DNA of 64,000 bases from WSZJ01 sp964590435. GTDB taxonomy: Bacteria; Planctomycetota; MHYJ01; WSZJ01. The position numbers and the translations under genes were made by a program. Shown piece by piece: positions 1-8,349 of the stretch. The notes below the pieces were generated by a model. That model had not been told where the DNA came from, made no database searches, and saw nothing but the letters and a program-made list of their open reading frames with translations. Within the stretch, counting starts at the first letter, position 1. The number at the start of each line of letters is the position of its first letter. The DNA is taken from contig CAZPWT010000031.1 in the NCBI GenBank assembly GCA_964590435.1, positions 33,566 through 97,565 of the forward strand, written 5' to 3'.

Positions 1-1
1 C

Positions 2-925
2 AAGCGCCAGCTCCCGCTCCTCATATGCTTCACCGTCGGCCTCATCACGGCCCTGCAGTACTACATCCCGAGCAACTTCTCGCAGAAGATCGCGAGCCAG
101 TCGTCGAGCTGGTACATCATCATCACGATCTTCGCTTCGTTCCTGGGGTACGGAAGCGTCGCGATGGTGCACTGGAAGAAGATCAAGACGAAGACGAAGG
201 GCTGGGGGTACAGCTCGCTGGTCTTCCTGGGCGTGTTCGCGATGCTGCTGGTGGGGCTCGTGGCGGGCGGGAAGGAAGTGACGGAGAGGCCGCCCGACGA
301 GCTGGGGGAGCCGGGCCCCGTCGACGAAGTGAAGGACGCGACCGGCGCCGTGATCAAGCGGACCGAGACGACGGTGCGGTCGAAGGACAAGTCCAAGGTG
401 CTCGTCCTCGTGTCCGAGATGACGCCGGACGGGAAGCTCACGAAGGCGACGGAGACGAAGTACGACCGCAAGGGGAACGTCCTGGCGGTGCGGGAGCGCG
501 AGATCGACAAGGACGGGAAGCTGGTGTCCGTGGAGGGGATCCAGACGACGTTCGGGTGGCTGTACACCTGCACGCTCGTGCCTCTCCAGGGGACGATGTT
601 CGCGCTGCTGGGGTTCTACATCGCGTCCGCGGCGTTCCGCTCGTTCCGCGCGAAGTCGTTCGAGGCCGGCCTGCTGCTCGCCACGGCGACGATCGTGCTG
701 CTCGGCAACGTGCCCTTCACCAACCAGATCTGGGCCGACTGGCTCGGCATCCACCAGTTCCACGGGATCCGGCTTGAGACGACGGACATCGTGAGCTGGA
801 TCATGAGCACGCCGAACACGGCGGCGCGGCGCGGCGTCGGGTTCGGGGTCGCGCTGGGCGTCATCGCGACGTCGCTCAAGATCATCTTCGGGATCGAACG
901 CGCGTATCTCGGAGGGGGCGACTAA
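2..925 (+). CDS. Membrane protein, subunit A of set 1 (5' end outside window)
   Basis: The frame is open from the first bases of the window, so the N-terminus is missing. It is a paralogue of the complete 210-residue gene at 4015-4647. Both share predicted membrane segments, a GWGYS turn, the stretch LLGFxIASAAFRxFRA and the C-terminal motif FGIERAYLGGG. This copy has about 90 extra charged residues (roughly bases 275-545) in the loop after the third visible membrane segment, absent from the second copy. I do not recognise a named family. The TAA stop shares one base with the start of the next gene. With the genes up to 6385 it forms a coupled operon, probably encoding subunits of one membrane assembly. 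Function unknown. Confidence 0.8.
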   Translation, partial: KRQLPLLICFTVGLITALQYYIPSNFSQKIASQSSSWYIIITIFASFLGYGSVAMVHWKKIKTKTKGWGYSSLVFLGVFAMLLVGLVAGGKEVTERPPDELGEPGPVDEVKDATGAVIKRTETTVRSKDKSKVLVLVSEMTPDGKLTKATETKYDRKGNVLAVREREIDKDGKLVSVEGIQTTFGWLYTCTLVPLQGTMFALLGFYIASAAFRSFRAKSFEAGLLLATATIVLLGNVPFTNQIWADWLGIHQFHGIRLETTDIVSWIMSTPNTAARRGVGFGVALGVIATSLKIIFGIERAYLGGGD

Positions 926-1764
926 TGGAAGCCTTCTCCAAGTTCGTCCTGGCGCTCGACCGGCGGTGGATCTTCCTGCTGCTGCTGCTGGTCCTGTTCG
1001 TCCCGATCGCCTGCCCGCTGAACCTCCCCGGGCTCAAGCCGTCGCCCGGCGTGAAGAAGATGTACGACTACGTCGACGCACTTCCCGAGGGCAGCACGAT
1101 CCTGATCTCGTTCGATTTCGACCCGGCGTCGAAGCCCGAGCTGGCGCCGATGGCGGAAGCGATGCTGAAGCATGCGTTCCAGAAGAAGCTGAAGGTGATC
1201 GCGATGGGGCTGTGGGTGACGGGTGTGAGCCTGGAGAAGGAGACGCTGGAGCGGGTGGCGGGGCAGTCGAAGGTGACGTACGGAGAGGACTACGTGAACC
1301 TCGGCTGGAAGGCGGGGAACGTGGCCGTGATCACGGGCATGGGCGAGGACATCCACAACACGTTCCCGACGGACGCGAAGGGGAACGCGATCGGTTCGCT
1401 GAAGATCATGCAGAAGGTGCACCGGCTGAAGGACCTCGACCTCGTCGTTTCGCTCGCGGCGGGGACGCCCGGGATCGACACGTGGATCGCGTACGGCGCG
1501 GACAAGTACAAATTCAAGATCGGCGGCGGCACGACCGCCGTGAACGCCCCCGCGATGTCGCCGTACCTGCAGGCCGGCCAGCTCGTGGGCCTCATCGGCG
1601 CCATGCGCGGCGCGGCCGAGTACGAGTTCCTCCTCGACAAGCCCGGTGACGCCATCCGCGGCATGGACGCCATCTCCCTCGGCCACTACCTCATCGTCGC
1701 CCTCATCTTCATGGGGAACCTCGCGTACTTCTTCACGCGCGGCCGGAAGGGAGCGGCGGCATGA
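925..1764 (+). CDS. Bitopic membrane protein, subunit B of set 1
   Basis: 279 residues. There is one hydrophobic segment near residues 13-32 and another near the C-terminus (about 250-270), with an alpha/beta-looking soluble domain between them. It is clearly paralogous to the gene at 4644-5513: both contain LPEGS.ILIS.DFDP followed by P(M)xxAxLxHxxxxKL, a GxDYV.L segment, and IDxWI.xGxxKY..K.GxG.TAV. The conserved DFDP and glycine-rich segments suggest a folded binding domain, but I cannot name a ligand or family. The start overlaps the upstream stop by one base and the end overlaps the next gene by four bases, so translation is probably coupled. Function unknown. Confidence 0.8.
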   Translation: MEAFSKFVLALDRRWIFLLLLLVLFVPIACPLNLPGLKPSPGVKKMYDYVDALPEGSTILISFDFDPASKPELAPMAEAMLKHAFQKKLKVIAMGLWVTGVSLEKETLERVAGQSKVTYGEDYVNLGWKAGNVAVITGMGEDIHNTFPTDAKGNAIGSLKIMQKVHRLKDLDLVVSLAAGTPGIDTWIAYGADKYKFKIGGGTTAVNAPAMSPYLQAGQLVGLIGAMRGAAEYEFLLDKPGDAIRGMDAISLGHYLIVALIFMGNLAYFFTRGRKGAAA

Positions 1765-2855
1765 TCATCCTCGGAATGTGGCTGACCGTCGGCCTGACGC
1801 TCTTCATGTTCTCGTTCCTCTACAAGGACAACCCGTTCTACAAGGTGGGCGAGAACCTCTACGTCGGAATCACGATCGGCTACAGCCTCGTGAAGCTGAT
1901 CTTCGAGACGTGGATCCCGAACGTCTGGCGCGTCATCCACCCCGAGGCCGGCGTGTGGTTCGAGAACCGCGAGTGGTGGCTGATCTTCCCGCCCCTCGTC
2001 CTGGGGCTCCTGATCCTCACGCGCTTCATACCCAAGTGGGCCTGGCTTTCCCGCTGGACGTTCGCGTTCGTCGTCGGCTACGGCTCCGGGCTGGCCATCC
2101 CCGCGACGTTCACGACCTCGATCCAGAAGCAGGCCGAGGCGACCGCCCACCCGCTGATCACCCACATCGAGCAGTTCGAGGACGCGGACAAGAAGGCCAC
2201 CGAGGCCGAGAAGAAGGCCGCGGACCTCGCGGCGTCCAAGGGCGCCGGCAGCGACGAGGCCGTGGCGGCGCGGGTCGATGCGGAAGAGCTTCGCGGGCTG
2301 GCCGAGGCGGCGAAGGGCCGGAGGGACGCGGTTTCGGCGGCCGGCGCGCGGGCGGACAAGGCGCGGCAGGCTGCCGACGAGGCGAAGAAGGCGGCCGACG
2401 AGGCGGCGAAGAAGGGAGCCGGCACGGACGAAGCGCGCGTGGCGCACAAGAAGGCGGAGCTTGCCGAGCGCGCCGCGGTCTCGGCCCAGATTGCCACGTG
2501 GACGGCCTACAGCAAGTCCGAGTACTCGCTCCTGACCGCCTGGGGAGACTTCACCACGATCGTCCTCTTCCTCGGCGTCTTCTCGGTCCTGTTCTACTTC
2601 TTCTTCTCGATCGAGCACAAAGGCCCGGTGAAGGTCTTCTCGCGGCTCGGCATCATCTTCCTGATGATCTACTTCGGCGCCTCGTACGGGTACACGGTGA
2701 TGGGACGCCTGTCGCTGCTTTACGGGCGCCTCGTGATCCTGCGCGACGCCTGCTACCCCGGGTACGGGTTCGCGACGCCGATCCTGCTCGCGGCGATGAT
2801 CGGGGTCCTCGCCGCGCTTCACATCAGGAACAAGGGCCAGGAAGACCACGCGTGA
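1761..2855 (+). CDS. Polytopic membrane protein, subunit C of set 1, with alanine/lysine-rich coiled-coil insert
   Basis: 364 residues. Hydrophobic segments lie at about 5-20, 72-90, 100-116, 262-280, 290-310 and 335-355. The motif FLYKDNPFYK..E.LYVG follows the first segment and AWLSRW.FAF.VG precedes the third; both recur in the paralogue at 5510-6385. Unlike the paralogue, this copy carries about 110 residues (138-252) rich in Ala, Lys and Glu with a predicted coiled-coil pattern. Two imperfect internal repeats are visible, one around KKAADLAASKGAGSDEA and one around KKAADEAAKKGAGTDEA. It overlaps both neighbours by four bases. No named family recognised; probably a structural or channel-like subunit of the assembly. 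Confidence 0.8.
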   Translation: MIILGMWLTVGLTLFMFSFLYKDNPFYKVGENLYVGITIGYSLVKLIFETWIPNVWRVIHPEAGVWFENREWWLIFPPLVLGLLILTRFIPKWAWLSRWTFAFVVGYGSGLAIPATFTTSIQKQAEATAHPLITHIEQFEDADKKATEAEKKAADLAASKGAGSDEAVAARVDAEELRGLAEAAKGRRDAVSAAGARADKARQAADEAKKAADEAAKKGAGTDEARVAHKKAELAERAAVSAQIATWTAYSKSEYSLLTAWGDFTTIVLFLGVFSVLFYFFFSIEHKGPVKVFSRLGIIFLMIYFGASYGYTVMGRLSLLYGRLVILRDACYPGYGFATPILLAAMIGVLAALHIRNKGQEDHA

Positions 2856-4015
2856 TCCGCGCCGCGGCCCTGGTGCTCGCCCTCGCGGCCGGTGCCTTCG
2901 CGCAGGTGCCGGGCGAATTCCGCGTCGAGGACACGCCGGGGGACACCGGCGGTTCCGTGCTGGCGTCGTGGAACCGCCTGCCGGACGAGAACGAGAAGAT
3001 CATCTACGTCGTCCTGACCTCGGGGACGAAGGACGGCGAGTACGCCGAGGCCGGGCGGTTTCCCGCGACCGCCAGCTTCCAGAGCGACGCCCCCCAGCAC
3101 TTCGGTTTCTCATCCTCCAATCGCGACCGGCACTTCTTTGAGGTCCCCCTCGAGGCCCCCGGGAAGATCTGGGTGAAGCTCGCGGTCGAGTCGCCCTCCG
3201 GGACGGTTTCCACGGAGCCCGTCAAGGCCGAGGCCTCGCCCAATTGGTGGGCGCCGAACAAGAACAACGTCTTCTTCGCGCTCGTGGCGATCGCCGTCGT
3301 GACGCTCGGCTTCATCGCCCGCGCCCGCCGGAACCCGGACCTCTTCATCCGCAGGATCCCCGGGCTGGACGCGATGGAAGAAGCGATCGGGCGGGCGACC
3401 GAGATGGGGAAGCCCGTGATGTTCCTGAACGGGCTGGACGGCATGAGCTCGATCTCGACGATCGCCGCGACGAGCATCCTGGGGCAGGTGGCGAAGCGCG
3501 TGGCGGCGTACGACACGAGGCTGCTCGTGCCGTGCTTCGACCCGGTCGTGCTGTCAGTGAGCCAGGAGGTCCTGCGGGAGGGGTTCACGTCCGCGGGGCG
3601 GCCGGACAGTTACCGCGAGCAGGACGCGTTCTTCGTCACGAACGACCAGTTCAGCTACGTCGCCGCGGTGGACGGGATCATGCTGCGCGAGAAGCCGGCG
3701 GCGTGCTTCTACATGGGGTACTACTACGCCGAGTCGCTCCTCCTCGCCGAGACGGGCGGCTCGGTCGGCGCCATCCAGATCGCCGGCACCGACTCCGTGA
3801 CCCAGCTCCCATTCTTCATCGCCTCTTGCGATTACACGCTCATCGGGGAAGAGCTCTACGCCGCGAGCGCCTACCTGTCCCGCGAGCCGATCCAGCTCGG
3901 GTCCCTCAAGGCCCTCGACGTCGGCAAGATGATCATCATCGCGATCGTCGTGCTCGGTTCGCTCATCGCCCTCACCGGCGCCGAACGCTTCCGGAGCCTC
4001 TTCACAACCTTCTGA
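2852..4015 (+). CDS. DUF6754-type membrane protein
   Basis: 387 residues from a GTG that overlaps the previous stop (GTGA). A signal sequence (about 1-18, ending AFAQ) is followed by a fibronectin-type-III-like beta domain with a NRLPDENEKI..YVV segment. A membrane helix lies near 130-150, then RRIPGLDAMEEAIGRATEMG and a cytoplasmic-looking domain, and a last helix near 360-378. The RIPGLDA...A.E.G.P motif is what I associate with DUF6754; the assignment is from memory of the family. Its role is not known. It sits exactly between the two A-B-C gene sets, is coupled to both sides and has no second copy, so it may be the shared central subunit. Confidence 0.7.
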   Translation: MIRAAALVLALAAGAFAQVPGEFRVEDTPGDTGGSVLASWNRLPDENEKIIYVVLTSGTKDGEYAEAGRFPATASFQSDAPQHFGFSSSNRDRHFFEVPLEAPGKIWVKLAVESPSGTVSTEPVKAEASPNWWAPNKNNVFFALVAIAVVTLGFIARARRNPDLFIRRIPGLDAMEEAIGRATEMGKPVMFLNGLDGMSSISTIAATSILGQVAKRVAAYDTRLLVPCFDPVVLSVSQEVLREGFTSAGRPDSYREQDAFFVTNDQFSYVAAVDGIMLREKPAACFYMGYYYAESLLLAETGGSVGAIQIAGTDSVTQLPFFIASCDYTLIGEELYAASAYLSREPIQLGSLKALDVGKMIIIAIVVLGSLIALTGAERFRSLFTTF

Positions 4016-4647
4016 TGCTGCACCTCAAACGCACCGTCCCGCTCGCCATCGCGTTCCTCAGCGGCATCACGCTGCTGGTGCAGTACTTCGTGCCGCACCC
4101 GGCGAGCGGCAAGGTGCTCGAGTACTCGCAGACCTGGATCACGATCATCGCCTACGTCTCGCTGCTGCTGGGCGTCGGGTCGCTTCTGCAGTCGCACACC
4201 CACAAGATCCGGGCGCAGGTCGGCGGGTGGGGTTATTCGGCGGTGACGCTCGTGGCGTTCGTCGCGACGATCGGGATGGGGTTCCACTCCAAGGGGACCG
4301 ACCCGGGCGGGCCGCTCGACTGGACGTTCAACAACGTGATGAACCAGATGTCGGCGACGATGTTCTCGCTGCTCGGGTTTTTCATCGCCTCGGCCGCGTT
4401 CCGGGCGTTCCGCGCGCGGTCGCTGGAGGCCTGCCTGCTGCTGGGCGCGGCCGTGATCATCATGCTGGGGCAGGTGCCGCTGGGCGGGAGCCTCCCGGGC
4501 GTCCCGCAGCTTTCCGCCTGGGTCCTCGCCGTGCCGCTCACGGCGGCAAAGCGCGCCATCGCGTTCGGCGTCGCCCTCGGCGCGATCGCTACAGCCCTTC
4601 GCGTCATCTTCGGCATTGAGCGCGCGTACCTCGGGGGTGGCGAATGA
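4015..4647 (+). CDS. Membrane protein, subunit A of set 2
   Basis: 210 residues, complete. Predicted helices lie at about 8-24, 42-58, 72-90, 108-130, 138-155 and 180-200. The C-terminus FGIERAYLGGGE matches the partial gene at 2-925. It lacks the long charged loop of the first copy, replacing it with a short stretch around FHSKGTDPGG. It starts on the last base of the DUF6754 stop (TGATG) and overlaps the next gene by four bases. This is the minimal version of the subunit and the better one for homology searching. Function unknown. Confidence 0.8.
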   Translation: MLHLKRTVPLAIAFLSGITLLVQYFVPHPASGKVLEYSQTWITIIAYVSLLLGVGSLLQSHTHKIRAQVGGWGYSAVTLVAFVATIGMGFHSKGTDPGGPLDWTFNNVMNQMSATMFSLLGFFIASAAFRAFRARSLEACLLLGAAVIIMLGQVPLGGSLPGVPQLSAWVLAVPLTAAKRAIAFGVALGAIATALRVIFGIERAYLGGGE

Positions 4648-5513
4648 ACGCCGAGGCCCGCCGCCTGCTGCCGCGCTGGATCGTGTTCGCGATCATCGGG
4701 ATCGTGGTCACGGTCAGCCTGAAGATCCCGCGCCTGTCGAACTTCAAGGCGACGAAGGTCGTCCTCGGCGTCTACGACCAGATCGAGAAGCTCCCCGAGG
4801 GATCGCCGATCCTGATCTCTTCGGACTTCGACCCGGGCGCGGAAGCCGAGCTCGAGCCGATGATGAACGCGGTCCTGGCGCACTGCTGGCGCCGCAAGCT
4901 GCGCGTCTCGGTGATGAGCCTCTACAGCCCGAACTCGATGCCGCTCGCCGAGCGCATCGTCACCGCCGCCGCGGAGAAGGCCGGCGCCGTCTACGGGAAA
5001 GACTACGTCCTCCTCGACTACCGCCCCGGCAACGCGGCCCCCATCCTCGCCCTCGGCCAGGCCTGGAGCGCCGTCTACACCAAGGACAAGAAAGGCACCG
5101 ACCTCTCCAAGATCGACGCGATCCGCGGCATCAACAAGCTCGGCGACTTCCCCTACGTCGTCTGCCTCACTGTCAGCACCACCATCGACTCCTGGATCTC
5201 CGCCGGCAACGCCAAGTACGGCGTCAAGGTCGGCCTCGGCTGCACCGCCGTCATGGCCACCGATTACTACCCCTACTGGGCCTCCGGCCAGGTCACAGGC
5301 ATCCTCGGCGGCCTCGCCGGCGCCGCCCAGTACGAGTCCCGCATCCTCGGCGACAAGCTCGACCAGTTCGAAAAACCCGGCGAAGACGAGTCCGCGGGCC
5401 TCGCCTCTTCCAAGATGCCCACCCAGAACTGGGTCCACGCGACGATCGTCCTCCTCATCGTCGCAGGGAACATCCTGCACTTCATGAAGAAGCGCCAGGA
5501 GAAGCAGGCATGA
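4644..5513 (+). CDS. Bitopic membrane protein, subunit B of set 2
   Basis: 289 residues, paralogue of the gene at 925-1764. One hydrophobic helix lies near residues 12-30 (WIVFAIIGIVVTVSL) and one near 263-283. The shared core includes LPEGSPILISSDFDPG, a KDYVLLDYRPGN segment and IDSWISAGNAKYGVKVGLG. The region before the last helix is charged and probably a linker (KPGEDESAG). It overlaps genes on both sides by four bases. The two B copies diverge mostly outside the DFDP and glycine-rich motifs, which suggests these form the functional site. No family name can be given. Confidence 0.8.
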   Translation: MNAEARRLLPRWIVFAIIGIVVTVSLKIPRLSNFKATKVVLGVYDQIEKLPEGSPILISSDFDPGAEAELEPMMNAVLAHCWRRKLRVSVMSLYSPNSMPLAERIVTAAAEKAGAVYGKDYVLLDYRPGNAAPILALGQAWSAVYTKDKKGTDLSKIDAIRGINKLGDFPYVVCLTVSTTIDSWISAGNAKYGVKVGLGCTAVMATDYYPYWASGQVTGILGGLAGAAQYESRILGDKLDQFEKPGEDESAGLASSKMPTQNWVHATIVLLIVAGNILHFMKKRQEKQA

Positions 5514-6385
5514 ACCTGAACCTCCTCGCGCAGGCCGCCGGCGCCGCCCCCCCGGGATTCTGGGAGTCCCACGGGATGGAAGTCCTCGGGCTCTGGGTCG
5601 GCATCGGCCTCACCCTCGCCGTCTATACCTTCCTCTACAAGGACAACCCCGTCTTCAAGTTCGCCGAACACCTCTACGTCGGCGTCTCCAACGGCTACCT
5701 CATCTGGCAGGCCTGGTACAGCTCCATCAAGCCCCAGCTCTGCTTGCCGCTCTGGCGCGCCGCCCAGAACCTCTTCCACGTCAAACTCGCCGAGCCCCTC
5801 GGCCCCAACGAGAGCTTCTGGCTCCTCGTCCCCGCCATCTTCTCCCTGTTCATGCTCCTCCGTTTCTACAGCAAGGCCGCCTGGCTCTCCCGCTGGTCCT
5901 TCGCCTTCTTCGTCGGCACCACCGCCGGCACCGCCATCCCCCTCACCATCCAGGCCCAGCTCTTCAAGCAGTTCGAACCCATGCTCACCAACCCCGTCGC
6001 CCGCCAGGACGGCCACTTCCTCTTCATGGGCACCCTCAACCAGTTCCTCATCATCGCCGGCGTCACCGCCACCCTCGTCTACTTCCTCTTCTCCGTCGAA
6101 CACAAGGGCCCCGTCAAGCACGTCGCCCGCGTCGGCATCCTCTTCATCATGATCGCCTTCGGCGCTTCCTTCGGTTACACGGTCATGGCCCGCGAGTCCC
6201 TCCTCATCGGCCGCGTCAAGCTGCTGATCAACGGCGCCCGGGGGACCATTCCTGAGGAGCAGGGGGTGAGCCCGCACCACGCGACCATCTGGCTGCTCTT
6301 CGCCGTGATCGCGCTCGTCGCCGTGCTGGAGATTCTGCAGAAGAAGAAAGAAGGACAGGCCGAAGCGAAGACGCCGGGGGCGTAA
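5510..6385 (+). CDS. Polytopic membrane protein, subunit C of set 2
   Basis: 291 residues, paralogue of the gene at 1761-2855 without its coiled-coil insert. The shared signatures are FLYKDNPVFK.AEHLYVG, AWLSRWSFAFF and a late SVEHKGPVK..AR.GI.FIMI.FGAS.GYTVM segment, which is nearly identical in both copies. Six or seven hydrophobic segments are visible. An extra N-terminal stretch of about 25 residues precedes the first helix. It ends the seven-gene coupled run; the next gene starts 21 bases later. Its codons end in C almost throughout, unlike several neighbours. Function unknown. Confidence 0.8.
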   Translation: MNLNLLAQAAGAAPPGFWESHGMEVLGLWVGIGLTLAVYTFLYKDNPVFKFAEHLYVGVSNGYLIWQAWYSSIKPQLCLPLWRAAQNLFHVKLAEPLGPNESFWLLVPAIFSLFMLLRFYSKAAWLSRWSFAFFVGTTAGTAIPLTIQAQLFKQFEPMLTNPVARQDGHFLFMGTLNQFLIIAGVTATLVYFLFSVEHKGPVKHVARVGILFIMIAFGASFGYTVMARESLLIGRVKLLINGARGTIPEEQGVSPHHATIWLLFAVIALVAVLEILQKKKEGQAEAKTPGA

Positions 6386-6406
6386 ACTCCATTCCGGGGG
6401 CAGGGC

Positions 6407-8221
6407 ATGGTCTCAATTTTCCGGATTCTGCTGCTCGGCCTGGCCGTGGGGGCGTTCGCGGAGGAACCCCCGGACCAGCGTTCCGCCGAGGAAATCCAGA
6501 AGCGCGCCGCGGCCTTCAAGTTTGAGAAGGGCCGCGTCGGCGGGACGCTCCACGACTGGATCGACAGGGACATGCTGTCGTGGAACCTCGCGCTGTCGAC
6601 CGACACGCAGACCAGCAGCGTCCTGGGGGGCAACGTCTTCCAGGCCCTGTTCAGCCGTGATCCCGTCACGATGAACTGGCTCCCCTGCCTCGCTGCGGAG
6701 GTCCCGGTCCGAAGCCAGGATGAAGATGGGTGCGTGTGGGTCGTGAAGCTGCGCGAGGGCGTGAAGTGGCACGATGGCGCGCCGTTCGGCGCCGACGACG
6801 TCGTCTTCACGTTCCGGGACGTGATCATGAACGAGGCCCTGGCGTGCCCCGGCCGGGCCGCGCTTCAGATGGCAGTGAAACAGGCCGACGGAACGGAAGT
6901 GCGCGCGGGTCCCAAGGTCGAGAAGGTCGACGACCTCACCGTCCGATTCACGCTCCCTCGCCGCTTCGCTCTCGCGCTCCAGGTCCTGAACGGCGCGTAC
7001 ATCCTCCCGAAGCACATCCTCGAGAAACGGGTGGCCGACAAGACCTTTGCCTCAGCCTGGGACATCTCCACGCCGCCCTCCGAAGTGGTGGGGACGGGCC
7101 CGTTCATGCTGGACAAGTACGTGCCGGCGGAGGTCGTGATCCTGAAGCGAAACCCGCGCTACTGGGAGAAGGACGAGGCGGGGGATTCGCTTCCGTACCT
7201 CGAGAAGTGGGAGTTCGCGATCCTGTCTTCCTCCGACGCGCAGCTGCAGCGCTTCCTGGACGGCAAGATCGACTACTACGAAGGGCGGACCGGGGATTTC
7301 GAGCTCCTGTTGAAGGCCGCTGCGGAAGGGAAGTGCAACGTAGCGACGCTGGGGCCCCGCGCTGCGTGGAGCTACCTGTCGTTCAACCAGAATCCGCGTT
7401 CGCGCCCCGACGGGACGCCCTACGTCGCCCCGCACAAATCCGCATGGTTCCGCGACGTGCGTTTCCGCCGCGCCGTGTCGCACTGCATCGACCGGGACCG
7501 GATCCTGCGAGAGATCTACTCGGGAAGGGCGACGGCCCTCTGGGTCCCCTACACGCCGAAGTTCACGGAGTTCTTCACCGATGACGTGGCCAAGTACCCC
7601 TTCGACATCGTGAAGGCCGTCGCGCTTCTCGACGAGATGGGGCTGAAGGACACGGACGGCGACGGCGTCCGGGACGACGGGAAAGGGCACGCGGCCGAAT
7701 TCGAGCTGGCGACCGTCGCAAATCAACCCGCCCTGGATGCGTTCGTCGCGACCCTGCGGCGCGACCTGCAGAAAGTCGGGATCCGGCTCGTCCCGAGGCC
7801 GCTGGCGTTCAATGTCCTCATCCAGCTCATCTCCAAGGACTGGGAATGGGAGGCTATCCTGCTCTCCTACACCGCCGGCTCCGAGCCGCTGCTGGGGAAG
7901 ACGATCTGGAAAACCGGTGAGGCCCGGCGCGTCTGGAATCCCAAGGCGGACCCCGCCGGCGCCGAGACGCGCGACTGGGAGCGCCGCATCGACGAGATCT
8001 TCGACGAGGCCTACACCCACTGGGACGAGGCGGCCCGGGCGTTCGACCGCAAGAAGGACGTCGAGCTTGCGCACGAGTGGCAGCGGATCTGCGCCGAGAA
8101 CCTGCCCCACATCCCGCTCTTCACGGCGACCACCCTCTACGGCTTTTCCTGCCGCCTGGGAAACGTCCGAACCACGCTCAACTCCCTGTTCGACGCCGAA
8201 AGGCTATTCATCAAGCCCTAG
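6407..8221 (+). CDS. ABC transporter substrate-binding protein, family 5 (oligopeptide type), first copy
   Basis: 604 residues with a signal peptide (about 1-18, ending AFA). The SBP_bac_5 fold is recognisable from VKLREGVKWHDGAPFGADDVVFTFRD, then GTGPF.L..Y.P.E.V.LKRNP.YW, and a late region with an EF-hand-like DTDGDGVRDDGKG loop typical of this family. It should capture peptides or similar solutes outside the membrane for the permease encoded downstream. It is a close paralogue of the next gene, so the importer has two binding proteins. A strong hairpin follows the stop. Family assignment is firm; the ligand is unknown. Confidence 0.9.
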   Translation: MVSIFRILLLGLAVGAFAEEPPDQRSAEEIQKRAAAFKFEKGRVGGTLHDWIDRDMLSWNLALSTDTQTSSVLGGNVFQALFSRDPVTMNWLPCLAAEVPVRSQDEDGCVWVVKLREGVKWHDGAPFGADDVVFTFRDVIMNEALACPGRAALQMAVKQADGTEVRAGPKVEKVDDLTVRFTLPRRFALALQVLNGAYILPKHILEKRVADKTFASAWDISTPPSEVVGTGPFMLDKYVPAEVVILKRNPRYWEKDEAGDSLPYLEKWEFAILSSSDAQLQRFLDGKIDYYEGRTGDFELLLKAAAEGKCNVATLGPRAAWSYLSFNQNPRSRPDGTPYVAPHKSAWFRDVRFRRAVSHCIDRDRILREIYSGRATALWVPYTPKFTEFFTDDVAKYPFDIVKAVALLDEMGLKDTDGDGVRDDGKGHAAEFELATVANQPALDAFVATLRRDLQKVGIRLVPRPLAFNVLIQLISKDWEWEAILLSYTAGSEPLLGKTIWKTGEARRVWNPKADPAGAETRDWERRIDEIFDEAYTHWDEAARAFDRKKDVELAHEWQRICAENLPHIPLFTATTLYGFSCRLGNVRTTLNSLFDAERLFIKP

Positions 8222-8233
8222 TGGTTCGACACG

Positions 8234-8280
8234 CTTGATTTCCCGGGTTGCTCCCTCCGGGCGCAACCCATGGAATCAAG
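8234..8280 (+). promoter_or_regulatory. Intergenic stem-loop between the two binding-protein genes
   Basis: Two 18-base arms (8234 and 8263 onward) pair with 15 Watson-Crick pairs, one G.U pair and two mismatches, closing an 11-base loop. The outer arms are CTTGATT and AATCAAG; the inner arms are GGGTTGC and GCAACCC. It lies 12 bases after the first binding-protein stop and about 70 bases before the second start. No T-run follows, so it is more likely an mRNA stabiliser or partial terminator that sets relative expression than a simple intrinsic terminator. Confidence 0.6.
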
Positions 8281-8349
8281 GCTGCCTCACCACCTGCGTG
8301 GAACGATCCTTCGCCCCGGCGCACCGCCCCGGCTAGAATCGCCGCCCGC

